Positions 52,511 to 61,475 of a stretch of DNA of 64,000 nucleotides are shown one piece after another. Origin of the DNA: Povalibacter uvarum. GTDB taxonomy: Bacteria > Pseudomonadota > Gammaproteobacteria > Steroidobacterales > Steroidobacteraceae. Location: contig NZ_JACHHZ010000007.1 of NCBI RefSeq assembly GCF_014202975.1, forward strand, positions 75,913-139,912. The letters are read 5' to 3'. The stretch's first letter is position 1; each line of letters begins with the position of its first letter. Both the position numbers and the translations under genes were made by a program. The notes beneath the pieces were generated by a model. It had not been told where the DNA came from. It worked only from the letters and a program-made list of their open reading frames with translations, and did not search any database.

Positions 52511-54010
52511 ATGCCTGCACTCATCGTGGCCCACGATGTGTCCTATGAGCTTGCGAATGGTCGCGAGCTGTTCAGTCGATTGAGTCTGTCCCTCGATGCC
52601 GGACTGACGGCGCTCGTCGGTCCAAACGGCGTCGGAAAGACCCTGCTCGCGCGCTTGCTGGCTGCTGAGCTGGAACCGACGCACGGCGTCATTCGCAGAA
52701 CCGTTCCGGTGAGACTGTTTGCGCAGCGCCAGATCCCGCCGGAGGTCAGCGTCGATGAGTATCTGGTCGGCAATGGCGACTGGTCGCTGCTGCGCGATCA
52801 GCTTCTCGCCGGTGTCGATCGGCGTGCGGATTGTCGTGTACTGAGCGGCGGTGAATGGATGCGTGTCCGCCTCGCTCGCGCGTTGAACGAGGACTTCCTC
52901 ATTCTCGATGAGCCCACCAACGATCTCGACCGGGACGGTCGTCGCCTGGTGGGGCAGTTCCTCGGGGAGCGAGCCGGCGGAACGCTGTTGATCTCCCACG
53001 ATCGTGAGCTGCTCGAGCTGTGCACGGAGTTCCTCGAGCTTTCGAATCGCGGATTGATGCGATTCAGCGGTGGCTGGCAAGGCTATTCGGAATCGAAGGA
53101 AAGCGAAGCGGAACGGCTCGGCGCCGCGCTCGAGCAGGCGAAGCGTGAGCGTGATCGCCTGCATGCGGACCGCGTCGAACAGAAGGAACGACAGGAGAAG
53201 CGCAATCGTCGCGGCGCTGCAAACGCCGCGCGCGGCGGCATGCCGAGAATCATTGCCGGTGGTCTGAAACGCCGTGCACAGCAGACCAGCGGGCGCCTCG
53301 ATCGAGCAACCCTGGAACGTGCCGAAGTGGCAGTCAGCAACGTCCACGCAGCCCTGCGGGAACGCAAGATTGATCCCGTGATGTACGCGGACGTCGAGGC
53401 CTGCAGCATTCCTGCACAGAAGCTCGTCGCGGAAGCTCGTGGATTCAACATCCGTCTGAGCGACTGGCTGTTCGGTACGAATCTCGATTTCACCTGGCGC
53501 GGCAATGTCCGCGTGGCACTTCGCGGACCCAACGGGTCGGGGAAAACCACGCTTCTGCGAGCATTGATGGGCGAAGCCTTAGAGACACGGGGTGAGTGGC
53601 GTCGCGGCGATCTGTCGGCGCTGTACATCGATCAGCGATGCGGTCTTCTCGATGATGGCCTGAGCGTTTTCGACAACGTGCGTGCCGTGTCATCCGTCGG
53701 CGATACCGAAATCCGCACCGGACTGGCTAGATTCCTGTTCGCTGGTGACGCGGCGTTCCAACCAGTCGGGCAGTTGAGCGGCGGGGAGCGATTGCGTGCT
53801 GCACTGGCGCGCGGATTCATGGGAGCCCGAAAGCCCGAGCTGATGGTGCTGGATGAACCCACCAACAATCTCGATCTCGTCAACATCGAGTTTCTCGAAG
53901 GACTCGTGCGTCGATTCCACGGCGCGCTGGTGGTCGTGTCTCACGACGAGCGCTTTCTCGAGGGGTGTGCGTTGACCGCGGAGCTGCTGTTGGGCCGCGA
54001 TCCTCACTGA
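52511..54010 (+). CDS. ABC-F family ATPase (translation-associated)
   Basis: The protein has 499 residues with two ABC domains and no transmembrane part. The first (about 5-220) shows GPNGVGKTLLA, LSGGEWMRVRLAR and LILDEPTNDLD. A basic linker follows (about 215-250, with ERDRLHADRVEQKERQEKRNRRG). The second (about 325-499) shows GPNGSGKTTLL, LSGGERLRAALARG and LMVLDEPTNNLD. ABC-F proteins act on ribosomes and some give resistance to ribosome-targeting drugs. The interdomain linker is rather short, which argues against a drug-resistance subtype. A GTG at 52493 would add six residues. Confidence 0.88.
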   Translation: MPALIVAHDVSYELANGRELFSRLSLSLDAGLTALVGPNGVGKTLLARLLAAELEPTHGVIRRTVPVRLFAQRQIPPEVSVDEYLVGNGDWSLLRDQLLAGVDRRADCRVLSGGEWMRVRLARALNEDFLILDEPTNDLDRDGRRLVGQFLGERAGGTLLISHDRELLELCTEFLELSNRGLMRFSGGWQGYSESKESEAERLGAALEQAKRERDRLHADRVEQKERQEKRNRRGAANAARGGMPRIIAGGLKRRAQQTSGRLDRATLERAEVAVSNVHAALRERKIDPVMYADVEACSIPAQKLVAEARGFNIRLSDWLFGTNLDFTWRGNVRVALRGPNGSGKTTLLRALMGEALETRGEWRRGDLSALYIDQRCGLLDDGLSVFDNVRAVSSVGDTEIRTGLARFLFAGDAAFQPVGQLSGGERLRAALARGFMGARKPELMVLDEPTNNLDLVNIEFLEGLVRRFHGALVVVSHDERFLEGCALTAELLLGRDPH

Positions 54011-54145
54011 AGTCATATGCCGATCGACAGGTGTGGTCCGTCCTCCTGCCCAAATCCCGGCGCAATCCCGGAGTTCGCACGGGACCCGCCGGGATGAGGG
54101 TCATAGTCTGTCCGTCGTTCTTCCATCAACGCAGGGAACTGATTC

Positions 54146-54745
54146 ATGAACGGCAAATCGACGATGCATCTCGCATGTTCCGCTCTCGGCATACTCGCCT
54201 TCGTGGCGATACCCAGCTCGCAGGCGGCGGATACGGTGGGCGCTGAAGCTGCGATCTCGCAGCATCACTCCGGCAGCAATGACCGCAAGAAGACCAACGA
54301 ACTCGTGAAGATCGTGCGGCAGGTGACCGCGAAATATCGCGACGTGGAAGTCGCCGAAAGCGACAACTATCACTCGATGTTCGGCTGCGTCAGCGGCGAC
54401 TCGTCCGGCGCGATGGGTCTGCACTACGTCAATCTCGGTCTCTACGCGGACGGGAAGATCGACGCGTACCAGCCGGAAATCGTGATCTACGAACCGACGC
54501 CGAGTGGTCGCCCGCGGCTCATCGGTGCCGACTACATCGTGGACGCCGCGACGTGGGATGCGACGCACAGCCAGGCGCCGGAGCTGAATGGCCAGATCTT
54601 CCACTACTACTCAGCACCCAATCGCTACGGATTGCCGGCGTTCTACACGCTCCACGTGTGGGCCTGGAAGGACAATCCGACCGGCGCGTTCGTCAACTGG
54701 CACCAGAACGTGTCATGCGAGGCGCACGACGGACCGTCGAAGTAA
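54146..54745 (+). CDS. Secreted hypothetical protein
   Basis: The protein has 199 residues with a signal peptide at about 1-27 (ending SSQAAD). The mature part contains ISQHHSGSNDRKKTNELVKIVRQVTAKYRDV (helical) and then SDNYHSMFGCVSGDSSGAMGLHYVNLGLYADG, with NGQIFHYYSAPNRYGLPAFYTLHVWAW. Two Cys may form one disulfide. Function is not recognised, but the His/Tyr-rich surface might bind metal or ligands. The ATG follows CAGGGAACTGATTC. The 3' end is followed by REP-like palindromes. Confidence 0.65.
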   Translation: MNGKSTMHLACSALGILAFVAIPSSQAADTVGAEAAISQHHSGSNDRKKTNELVKIVRQVTAKYRDVEVAESDNYHSMFGCVSGDSSGAMGLHYVNLGLYADGKIDAYQPEIVIYEPTPSGRPRLIGADYIVDAATWDATHSQAPELNGQIFHYYSAPNRYGLPAFYTLHVWAWKDNPTGAFVNWHQNVSCEAHDGPSK

Positions 54746-54767
54746 GGGCCCGGAGCGGGCGAAATCC

Positions 54768-54834
54768 GTCACTCCCGCGAAAGCGGGAGTCCATGCCTTG
54801 GGTTCAGATGGACTCCCGCCCGCGCGGGAGTGAC
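54768..54834. repeat. Paired REP-like palindromic unit
   Basis: Two units of the form GTCACTCCCGCG-aaa-GCGGGAGTCCAT face each other across 13 bases. The outer arms are 12-bp perfect complements (54768-54779 and 54823-54834), and 12-bp inner arms (54783-54794 and 54808-54819) are also complementary. This gives a clover-leaf-like structure of the bacterial interspersed mosaic type. Confidence 0.7.
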
Positions 54835-54988
54835 GAAGTGCCTCGGCCGGCATCGCGTCCTTCCTGAAACCGCCGTCACAGTTTCCACGTGTGCAGCCGC
54901 ATGCGTGCCGGACTGTGCGGCAGGTCCGTTCTGCTTTGAAAGGCAGGTCGGTAGTCTCGACACCTGTTCAATCTGAAAGGTGTTCGAG

Positions 54989-55558
54989 ATGAAGTCTGTG
55001 TTCCTGGGTCTCGCGGTTGCCGCCCTTTCGTTTGCTTCGGTCGTCGAAGCCGGAACGAATGGAACCTATGTCATGGAAGGCGGTGCCTACACGATCGATG
55101 TGGAGTTCGTCGCGGGCGGCCTGCAGATCGTCGAGCCGAACAAGACCTCGCTCTACACCTCGGCGGGACAGAACGAGTTTCAGTTCACCAACCCCACCAA
55201 CGGCATCACCTACGGACTGCGCGTCATCGACGACAACACGATCGAAGCTTTCAAGCCCGGCAGCGGTCAGCCCGCGACGACGCTGAAGCGCGCGGCCGCC
55301 AGCTTCGGTGGCGGAGAGTCGAATGCAGATGCCGCGAAGTACGAGGCACTTGGTTCGAAGTATGCTGAGCTCACCGCAAGCGACCCCGACAACGTGCATG
55401 TCTGGTCCGCGTGCGGCGCGGCTGCGCTCGGCTGGGCCAACATGCCTGCCGATCAGGCGAAAGACATGGCGAGGCAGAGCGCCACGCTGCTGAAGTCCAT
55501 CATGGTGGACATGTCCAGCTCACCGTGCCCCGAGGTGATTCCGAACGACGTCTGGTAG
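54989..55558 (+). CDS. Secreted hypothetical protein flanked by REP-like repeats
   Basis: The protein has 189 residues with a signal peptide at about 1-19 (ending SVVEAG). The mature part begins TNGTYVMEGGAYTIDVEFVAGGLQIVEP and includes NEFQFTNPTNGITYGLRVIDDNT, a beta-rich stretch. A C-terminal helical part (YEALGSKYAELTASDPDNVHVW, QAKDMARQSATLLKSIM) follows. Two Cys (near residue 144 and SSPC) may pair. Function is unknown. The start is set by GAAAGG upstream. REP-like units lie about 155 bases before the start codon and 12 bases after the stop. Confidence 0.6.
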   Translation: MKSVFLGLAVAALSFASVVEAGTNGTYVMEGGAYTIDVEFVAGGLQIVEPNKTSLYTSAGQNEFQFTNPTNGITYGLRVIDDNTIEAFKPGSGQPATTLKRAAASFGGGESNADAAKYEALGSKYAELTASDPDNVHVWSACGAAALGWANMPADQAKDMARQSATLLKSIMVDMSSSPCPEVIPNDVW

Positions 55559-55570
55559 CACGCATCCTCC

Positions 55571-55597
55571 GTCACTCCCGCGCAAGCGGGAGTCCAT
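55571..55597. repeat. Single REP-like palindromic unit
   Basis: GTCACTCCCGCG-caa-GCGGGAGTCCAT is the same 27-base unit as the pair at 54768, with one loop base changed. It lies 12 bases after the secreted gene's stop and is a likely transcription stop as well as a repeat. Confidence 0.65.
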
Positions 55598-55610
55598 TCC
55601 TCTCTGCTGC

Positions 55611-56837
55611 TCACTTCTCCGGGAACTTGAAGCCCAGATAAGTGCCGGCGCTGATTCCCATCAGCGTCAGCAGCGTGGGGCTGAACGTCGGCATGCTCAA
55701 CTCGATGAGCACTGACGAAGCGAAGATGATGCCGAGGACGACGGTCCACACGACGACCTGAAAGCGATGCAGCCCCATGTTGCCCGCTGAGTCGCTCAGG
55801 ATGTCTCGCAACAAGCCACGTGTCTGAGGTGCTGCAACGACGCCGTTCAGCAGATTGTTGGCCTCGGCGAGTTTGGCGTTGACGACCCCCAGTTCCGATT
55901 GCGCGTCCGTGAGTTGCTTCTGCGCGGCCGCGTCCGTGGGTGCGGCGGTAACCGCGGCCGAAGCGCTGGCGACCTTGGCTGACGCGTTCTGTTGGGCAGC
56001 CTGCAGAGCCAGGCGATCGCTGGCGGCTTGCGTGAGTGCCGCAGTGCCACTCGTATTCGCATTGATCAGGACGGCGCTCAAGCCCGTGCCGGCGCTGATG
56101 CCCATCAACACCAGCAGGGATTCGGTGATGGCATCGCGATCACCGCTGATCAGCCAGATGAAGACGTAGCCGAAGAGGATGAGCAGGAACCACCACGCCA
56201 TCTGGCAGCGGCCGAGACTGTATGGCGCGGGACGCGGAGCGTCGCGCAGCAGATCTCGCTTGATGACGAGCCACCCGAAGGTGAATACCACGGCGATCAT
56301 GACGCCGGCCCAGAGCCATGCGTACCATTCCCACTTGATCACCGACAGCGTGAAGGTTGATCCCTTCGCTGGCTCCGCAACGCCTCCGGCCACGCCAACG
56401 CTCGCGATGACCTCGCGATAGTGATTCGAGAAGGGATCTCTCAGGAGTGCCGACCAGACCCGCTTGTTCTCCGCGTGATTCGAGTTGCGTTCCAGTCGAA
56501 ACCGCAGTGTCCCTCCTTCCCGGTCCTTCGCTTCCGCGGCGATGCCGGTGTCGACGCCATCGAGAAACAGTGTGACCTGCTTCGGTTGCCTCTGCGCATG
56601 GTCCAGATAAGCCCCCAGGTCTCCCGAGACGCTGATCACGACCTCGTCGCCCAGGCTCGCGCAGCGCGCTGCCGGGCATTTCTTCTGTGTCGTCACCGTC
56701 TTGATTCCGGACACGCTGATCTTCGGCGCGGCCGTGCTGAGTGCTTGCGTCGGTGCGGCCGGCGGATCGTCTGCTGCGATCACGCAGTGAGCAGTGGCGA
56801 GACCAAGGAGCATGAGACTCGCTACGAACGCACGCAT
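55611..56837 (-). CDS. Membrane protein with duplicated LMGISAGT motif
   Basis: The protein has 408 residues with a signal peptide at about 1-21. A periplasmic beta-rich domain (about 30-165) carries two Cys (KCPAARC). Five or so transmembrane helices follow, two of them ending in the same motif: LLVLMGISAGTG near residue 240 and LLTLMGISAGTY near residue 400. Between them lies an Ala/Gln/Asn-rich coiled stretch of about 90 residues (AALTQAASDRLALQAAQQNASAKVAS). The repeat suggests internal duplication of a helical hairpin. Function and family are unknown. The start has CAGGGGATC upstream. It is divergent from the barrel gene at 57049. Confidence 0.65.
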   Translation of the reverse strand: MRAFVASLMLLGLATAHCVIAADDPPAAPTQALSTAAPKISVSGIKTVTTQKKCPAARCASLGDEVVISVSGDLGAYLDHAQRQPKQVTLFLDGVDTGIAAEAKDREGGTLRFRLERNSNHAENKRVWSALLRDPFSNHYREVIASVGVAGGVAEPAKGSTFTLSVIKWEWYAWLWAGVMIAVVFTFGWLVIKRDLLRDAPRPAPYSLGRCQMAWWFLLILFGYVFIWLISGDRDAITESLLVLMGISAGTGLSAVLINANTSGTAALTQAASDRLALQAAQQNASAKVASASAAVTAAPTDAAAQKQLTDAQSELGVVNAKLAEANNLLNGVVAAPQTRGLLRDILSDSAGNMGLHRFQVVVWTVVLGIIFASSVLIELSMPTFSPTLLTLMGISAGTYLGFKFPEK

Positions 56838-57048
56838 CAAAGATCCCCTGTGCAGGTCGGCGCCAAGTGGCCGTCCTTGCCATCTGTAGCCACCGCGGTT
56901 TCCTTCGCACCTGAAGCATCGATCGTCGCGGATCAAATCGTGACCGCCTCTCTTGACGTCGAATCGGCGGTCGGGGATCGTCGCGCCCGGACCGGAGCCG
57001 AATGTCCGGTCAACGAAACAACAACGGCATCTCAGCGGAAGACACAAT

Positions 57049-57621
57049 ATGAAGAAAACCTGCCTGGCGGGATTGCTGCTTGCCATGAGTTCGATGGCGG
57101 CTGCCGGCGAAGTCGAGCACGGCTTCTATATCGGCGGCGCGATCGGCCAATCGTCACTCGAGCTCGAAGACGCCGATTCGACGGTTGATTTCAACGGCGA
57201 CGATACGGCGTACAAGCTGATCGCCGGCTATCGCATCATCGACTGGGTTGCCGTCGAAGCGAGCTACTCGAACTTCGGCAAACCAAACGACGAGATCTTT
57301 GGTATCGAGACCGAAGGCGACTTCAGCGCCCTTGCGATAGAGGCTGTCGGTTTGCTGCCGCTCGGTTCCTTCGACCTGTTTGCGAAAGGAGGAATCGCGG
57401 CCTGGGAAGGGACGTTGCGCGCCGAAGACATCGATGTCTCGGTGAGCGAGGACAACGTCGACATCAAGTTCGGCTTCGGGGCTCAGTATCGCATCGGCGG
57501 TCTCGCCCTGCGCGCCGAGTACGAAGCAGTGCTGCTGGGATTCGACGATGATGGCGACGACGAAGCCGACGGCGATGATTGGGTCGACATGGTGTCGCTG
57601 GGGCTGACTTACACGTTCTGA
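57049..57621 (+). CDS. Outer-membrane beta-barrel protein, OmpA/opacity-porin-like
   Basis: The protein has 190 residues with a signal peptide at about 1-20 (ending AAAGE). The mature part has alternating strands: GFYIGGAIGQSSLELED, AYKLIAGYRIIDWVAVEASYSNFG, LPLGSFDLFAKGGIAAWEG, and the C-terminal Phe (LGLTYTF) typical of barrel insertion signals. It resembles the barrel at the end of the 17081-19897 fusion protein (compare YRIIDWVAVEASYSNFG with GWSLNEYVSFEAAYSDFG). An Asp-rich loop near 165-175 may bind cations. It probably has eight strands. Confidence 0.8.
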   Translation: MKKTCLAGLLLAMSSMAAAGEVEHGFYIGGAIGQSSLELEDADSTVDFNGDDTAYKLIAGYRIIDWVAVEASYSNFGKPNDEIFGIETEGDFSALAIEAVGLLPLGSFDLFAKGGIAAWEGTLRAEDIDVSVSEDNVDIKFGFGAQYRIGGLALRAEYEAVLLGFDDDGDDEADGDDWVDMVSLGLTYTF

Positions 57622-57645
57622 CGACTCGCGGCACGGATGCCGCTT

Positions 57646-58038
57646 TCACTCCTCGGTGCGATTCGTGCTTTCGCGGTCGCGCTCGTAGTGCTTGCGCAGC
57701 GGAAACGGCGGCAACCAGGATTCACGACGAACGGTCCATAGCTCGTAAGTGGGTTGCAGCTGATCAGGTGCATCCAGCGAGCCCAGGTGCACTTCAACTT
57801 CATCCGCGCTGCGTGAAAAGACGGGCGAGCCGCAGCGCGGGCAGAAGAATCGCCCGGCGTAGTCGCGAGTTTCACCTTCGATCGTCACGGCGTCCTGAGG
57901 AAATACAGCGGACGCATGGAACAGGGCGCCGTGGTGTTTGCGACAGTCGAGGCAATGACAGATGCCGACGCGGAAGGGACGCCCCCTCGCGACGACGCGG
58001 ACGTTGCCGCACACGCAGCCGCCAGTGAATGAGTCCAT
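57646..58038 (-). CDS. GFA (glutathione-dependent formaldehyde-activating-like) family zinc protein
   Basis: The protein has 130 residues. Zinc Cys motifs are CVCGNV near residue 8, CHCLDCRKHHGA near 27 and CPRCGSPVF near 66. This is the GFA/CENP-V fold with CxxC pairs. Family members bind zinc and sometimes glutathione; many have no proven enzyme role. The ORF would extend to 58080, but the start at 58038 has AGAGGAGATGTAGC upstream. It converges with the barrel gene. Confidence 0.82.
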   Translation of the reverse strand: MDSFTGGCVCGNVRVVARGRPFRVGICHCLDCRKHHGALFHASAVFPQDAVTIEGETRDYAGRFFCPRCGSPVFSRSADEVEVHLGSLDAPDQLQPTYELWTVRRESWLPPFPLRKHYERDRESTNRTEE

Positions 58039-58263
58039 GCTACATCTCCTCTGATATCGACCGTCGTGTAACAAGTTCAATCGACGCTTGATTCTTCCTG
58101 TCTCGCGGCCGCGTCAGATTGCAAGTTTTCCGTGCCGGCGCATTCTGCGCGCGAACGCGTCATTCGCAGCGGACATTAGAACACGCGTTCCGGGAGTCCA
58201 TTCTTACCATCAGCGTCGTAGCGGTCACAGGGCCGTTGCCGCGAGCGGCCGGAGGATATTCGT

Positions 58264-59628
58264 ATGAAATCCCTGGTTCCGGATCCTCGTGGAATTTTTC
58301 TGTCGGGAGGCTCAGGGCGCAAGCGGTTGCTGGCCCTGACGCTCATTGCCTTGATCGGACTCGATGGCGGTCTTGCGCAGGCGGATCATCAGCGAGATCG
58401 GTTTCAGCGCGCCGGCTCCATGCAGCGCGAACTGGACGCGACAGCCGATCGCGACCAGTACAGCGAAGCACCGAGAGGTTTCGACAATCGCACCAACGGC
58501 TTCAACGTGCAGGGGCCGGCGTTCGATACGCTCAACGAAGACAACGTCGTGCCCTTGCGATCGTTCAACGACAATCGCTTCATCTTCGAGGAAGTGGAGA
58601 AAGCTGCGGATGGTCTGGGCCCGACCTACAACGCGCAGAGCTGTAGCGAGTGCCATCAGAACGTAGTAACCGGCGGCGCCAGCCAGATCGCGGAACATCG
58701 CACCGGCCGCTTGAACGGCGATGTGTTCTTCGAGTCGCTCGGCGGATCGTTGATTCACTCGCGCGGCACGCATCCCGACATCGTCGAGCGCGTCGCCTTC
58801 GAAGACGACGTCCGCACGTTCCGCATCTCCACCAATACCCTGGGCGCGGGGTTCGTCGAATGCGTAGCGAACGAGACGCTGCTCGCCATTCGCGATGCCC
58901 AGCCGGCGGCGATGCGGGGCACGGCGTTGACGGTTCCGGTCCTCGAAGCGCCGGGCACGACTCGCATCGGTCGCTTCGGCTGGAAGAGCCAGCACGCCAG
59001 TCTCGAATCGTTCTCGGCCGACGCCTATCTCAACGAGATGGGGATCACGAGCCCTCTGTTCCCTGAAGAGAACACGTCCAGCGGTCGATTCGTCGGCGTC
59101 GGTTCGGGTTTCGACGCTGTGGCGGACCCGGAGGATGACGGTGTCGATATCGTGGCCTTCGCGAACTTCATGCGCTCGACCAAGGCGCCGTCGCGCGGTG
59201 CGATCACAGCGAACGTGGTCAGCGGCGAACGATTGTTCAACCAGGTAGGGTGCAACACGTGCCACGTCGCAACGCTTCGCACGTCGAGGCCCGGTACGCG
59301 CATCAACGGCGGAAAGTTCACGGTGCCGACGGCGCTTGGCAACAAGCTGATCCATCCGTACAGCGACTTCCTGCTGCACGACATCGGCACGGGGGACGGG
59401 ATTCCGTTCCTGCCGACGCCGGAGTTTGCAGGGACGGCTCCGCAGATTCGCACCGCACCGCTCTGGGCACTGCGAACGCGCAATCGACTGATGCACGACG
59501 GGCTGTCGTTCACGAAGCAGGAAGCGATTCGGCGCCATGCTGGACAGGCATCCGCCGTGACGGAACGCTACAACGCGCTGTCATCGGCGGAGCAGGCGCT
59601 CGTACTGACGTTCCTCGATTCTCTGTAG
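58264..59628 (+). CDS. DHOR-type (DUF1111) di-heme oxidoreductase
   Basis: The protein has 454 residues with a signal peptide at about 20-41 (ending LAQAD). Heme-binding motifs are CSECH (near residue 130) and CNTCH (near residue 331). FDNRTNGFNVQGPAFDTLNEDNVVPL is an early conserved segment and GTGDGIPFLPTP and RTAPLWALR are later ones. The family is related to the di-heme cytochrome c peroxidases but may act as an oxidase in insulin-like or thiol chemistry; its physiological role is unclear. The ATG is preceded by GAGGATATTCGT. It forms a pair in theme, not in position, with the di-heme gene at 1369. Confidence 0.82.
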   Translation: MKSLVPDPRGIFLSGGSGRKRLLALTLIALIGLDGGLAQADHQRDRFQRAGSMQRELDATADRDQYSEAPRGFDNRTNGFNVQGPAFDTLNEDNVVPLRSFNDNRFIFEEVEKAADGLGPTYNAQSCSECHQNVVTGGASQIAEHRTGRLNGDVFFESLGGSLIHSRGTHPDIVERVAFEDDVRTFRISTNTLGAGFVECVANETLLAIRDAQPAAMRGTALTVPVLEAPGTTRIGRFGWKSQHASLESFSADAYLNEMGITSPLFPEENTSSGRFVGVGSGFDAVADPEDDGVDIVAFANFMRSTKAPSRGAITANVVSGERLFNQVGCNTCHVATLRTSRPGTRINGGKFTVPTALGNKLIHPYSDFLLHDIGTGDGIPFLPTPEFAGTAPQIRTAPLWALRTRNRLMHDGLSFTKQEAIRRHAGQASAVTERYNALSSAEQALVLTFLDSL

Positions 59629-59786
59629 GCGCTCGAGGGCAGGAGCGGGGCAGATCCATTCCCGATGAAGAGGTGGATCTGTCCCGGGCGGTGCAGCAGA
59701 CCTTAGTGAAATTCCCGGCGCGGCATTCCACGATCCCAGGATTGGCGGTACCAGCGCAATGTCGCGCGGCCAACACGGAGAGTCGC

Positions 59787-60935
59787 ATGAACATCCGAAG
59801 CTGCACGTACGCGTCGCTGCTCGCCATTGCGCTCGCCGGTATCGCTCACTCGCAGGAGGCGCCTCGCTACTTCCTCGTCGAACTGCCGACGCTGGACGAG
59901 TTCTCATTCACCTATCCGCTCGATATCAATGACAACGCCCGCATCGTAGGGACGGTGGAAACGTACAGCGAGAACGCACTGCAACCGAAGCTCAGCGCTG
60001 TGCAATGGGATCCATGGTTCGGCCTGCGCAAGCTGCGCGGCCTGCCTGATGCGCAGTTCAGCCAGAGCGTGGCCGTCAATCGCTGGGGCCAGATCACCGG
60101 CTACGTCTCGTTCGATCCCGGCCTGCATCCGTTCTTCTACGATCAGCATCGCGGATTCGTCGACATGAACGTGGATGACGTGACGCAGGTCATCCGCCCC
60201 AACGCGATCAACGATCGTGGTGCCATTGCTGGCCAGCTCGTGGTCGACGGAATCCAGGCGGGATTCACCTGGGATCGCCGCAACGGGCTGCGCAACCTGC
60301 GGGATGTCTTTGGTTTGACCGGCCACTTCGACGTGGTTGCCATGAACAATGCAGGCCAGCTCACGGGTGAGATCTATCAGCCCGCGACAGCAACCTGGGA
60401 AGCTTACTTCTACGATCCGTTGACCGGCTTCGAGCAAACAGGCGATCTGCCAGATGCAGCGGGTGGCGGTAATTATCCTGCAGACATCGATTCACGGGGC
60501 GTGGTTGTCGGAAACAGTCTGGATCGCAATTTTCGCTCGCGCATGTTCCTGTGGACGCATGCGGGCGGCATTCGTCCGATCGGGAATCCGGATCAGAGCC
60601 TGACGGCCTGGGCTATGAATGATCGCGGTACGGTCGTTGGTTTCCGCGATGAGTTCTCCGACTTTCACGGCATCGCATGGAATGAGCGTGACGGTGTGAT
60701 CGATCTCGAAACCGCCATCGTCAATCCGCCGGTCTATCCTGCGCCCATACCCCAGTTCACGTTCTTTCCCGAAGGCATCAACAACGCCGGTTGCATCGTA
60801 GGCTCACCGGCTTCGCTGCTGATCCCGGTTCGCAACCTGCGGCGTCTCGTACCGCGCAATCGACCGATCGATGCCACGCTGGAGCTCGCGCCTTGGCAGA
60901 TGCAGCTTGCATGCACGGCGCTGATTGTCCGTTGA
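59787..60935 (+). CDS. Secreted HAF-repeat propeller-like protein
   Basis: The protein has 382 residues with a signal peptide at about 1-22 (ending AHSQE). The mature part has repeated HAF-type blades: LDINDNARIVGTVE, AVNRWGQITGYVS, AINDRGAIAGQLV, AMNNAGQLTGEIY, DIDSRGVVVGNS, AMNDRGTVVGFRD, and GINNAGCIVGSPA. Each is followed by an aromatic strand such as FFYDQHRGFVDM. Seven blades are visible. Function is unknown; extracellular binding is inferred. The broken gene at 25155 belongs to the same family. The ATG at 59787 is preceded by GGAGAGTCGC. Confidence 0.75.
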   Translation: MNIRSCTYASLLAIALAGIAHSQEAPRYFLVELPTLDEFSFTYPLDINDNARIVGTVETYSENALQPKLSAVQWDPWFGLRKLRGLPDAQFSQSVAVNRWGQITGYVSFDPGLHPFFYDQHRGFVDMNVDDVTQVIRPNAINDRGAIAGQLVVDGIQAGFTWDRRNGLRNLRDVFGLTGHFDVVAMNNAGQLTGEIYQPATATWEAYFYDPLTGFEQTGDLPDAAGGGNYPADIDSRGVVVGNSLDRNFRSRMFLWTHAGGIRPIGNPDQSLTAWAMNDRGTVVGFRDEFSDFHGIAWNERDGVIDLETAIVNPPVYPAPIPQFTFFPEGINNAGCIVGSPASLLIPVRNLRRLVPRNRPIDATLELAPWQMQLACTALIVR

Positions 60936-61068
60936 GCGACGGTTGAGGGGAATAGACGAATGCCGGATCAGCGTTCCCGGTGGTGACTGGGACGGACCTG
61001 CCCCGGCTTCAAGAATGCAAGCGGCTGCCGCTATAGACCTCAGACGTACCCATGGGAATCCGTGGCCT

Positions 61069-61380
61069 GTGAAACGCTGCAGTTTGCTCCTGGCAGTCCT
61101 CGGCGCTGCCCTCCCTTCAGCCGCCCATCCGGCTGTGCGCTCCACGACGTTCGTCGTCGGCGTGACGGTCACCAGCGAATGCACGTCTACGGCCGGTTCA
61201 CGCACGCTCACGATGCGTTGTTCTGCCGGTACTCCCTATAAGGTCATCCTCACCTCCGGTCACACGCTGGCGGAAAGCAGCGTTGAATTTTCCGGTCGCG
61301 GCGATGGCATCCCCCAAACACTAACTATCGGCATCGACGATCCCGCCGTCGCGACGATCAGCGCCCTCATCTATTACTGA
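61069..61380 (+). CDS. Short SCPU (spore coat U)-like pilin subunit
   Basis: The protein has 103 residues. It starts with GTG followed by a Lys/Arg n-region and hydrophobic core (ending AHPAV). The mature part has TTFVVGVTVTSECTSTAGSRTLTMRCSAGTPYKVIL, with the paired Cys and strand pattern of SCPU subunits of archaic chaperone-usher pili. It is shorter than the usual 150-180 residues. An in-frame ATG at 61015 would give a longer, less signal-like N-terminus. It is the first gene of the pilus operon. Confidence 0.6.
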   Translation: MKRCSLLLAVLGAALPSAAHPAVRSTTFVVGVTVTSECTSTAGSRTLTMRCSAGTPYKVILTSGHTLAESSVEFSGRGDGIPQTLTIGIDDPAVATISALIYY

Positions 61381-61475
61381 GGCGACCGAAGCCATCGGGC
61401 GATTCCCTTCATACGGATGTCGGAGCCCCGGTTCGCCTGCCAGACTCAGGGCACTGCGTGCGCCAGGAGACCGCC

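Noticed and set aside
52511-54010. Antibiotic-resistance ABC-F protein
   Set aside because: The linker is short and the two domains look generic; housekeeping ABC-F function is more likely and resistance cannot be supported.
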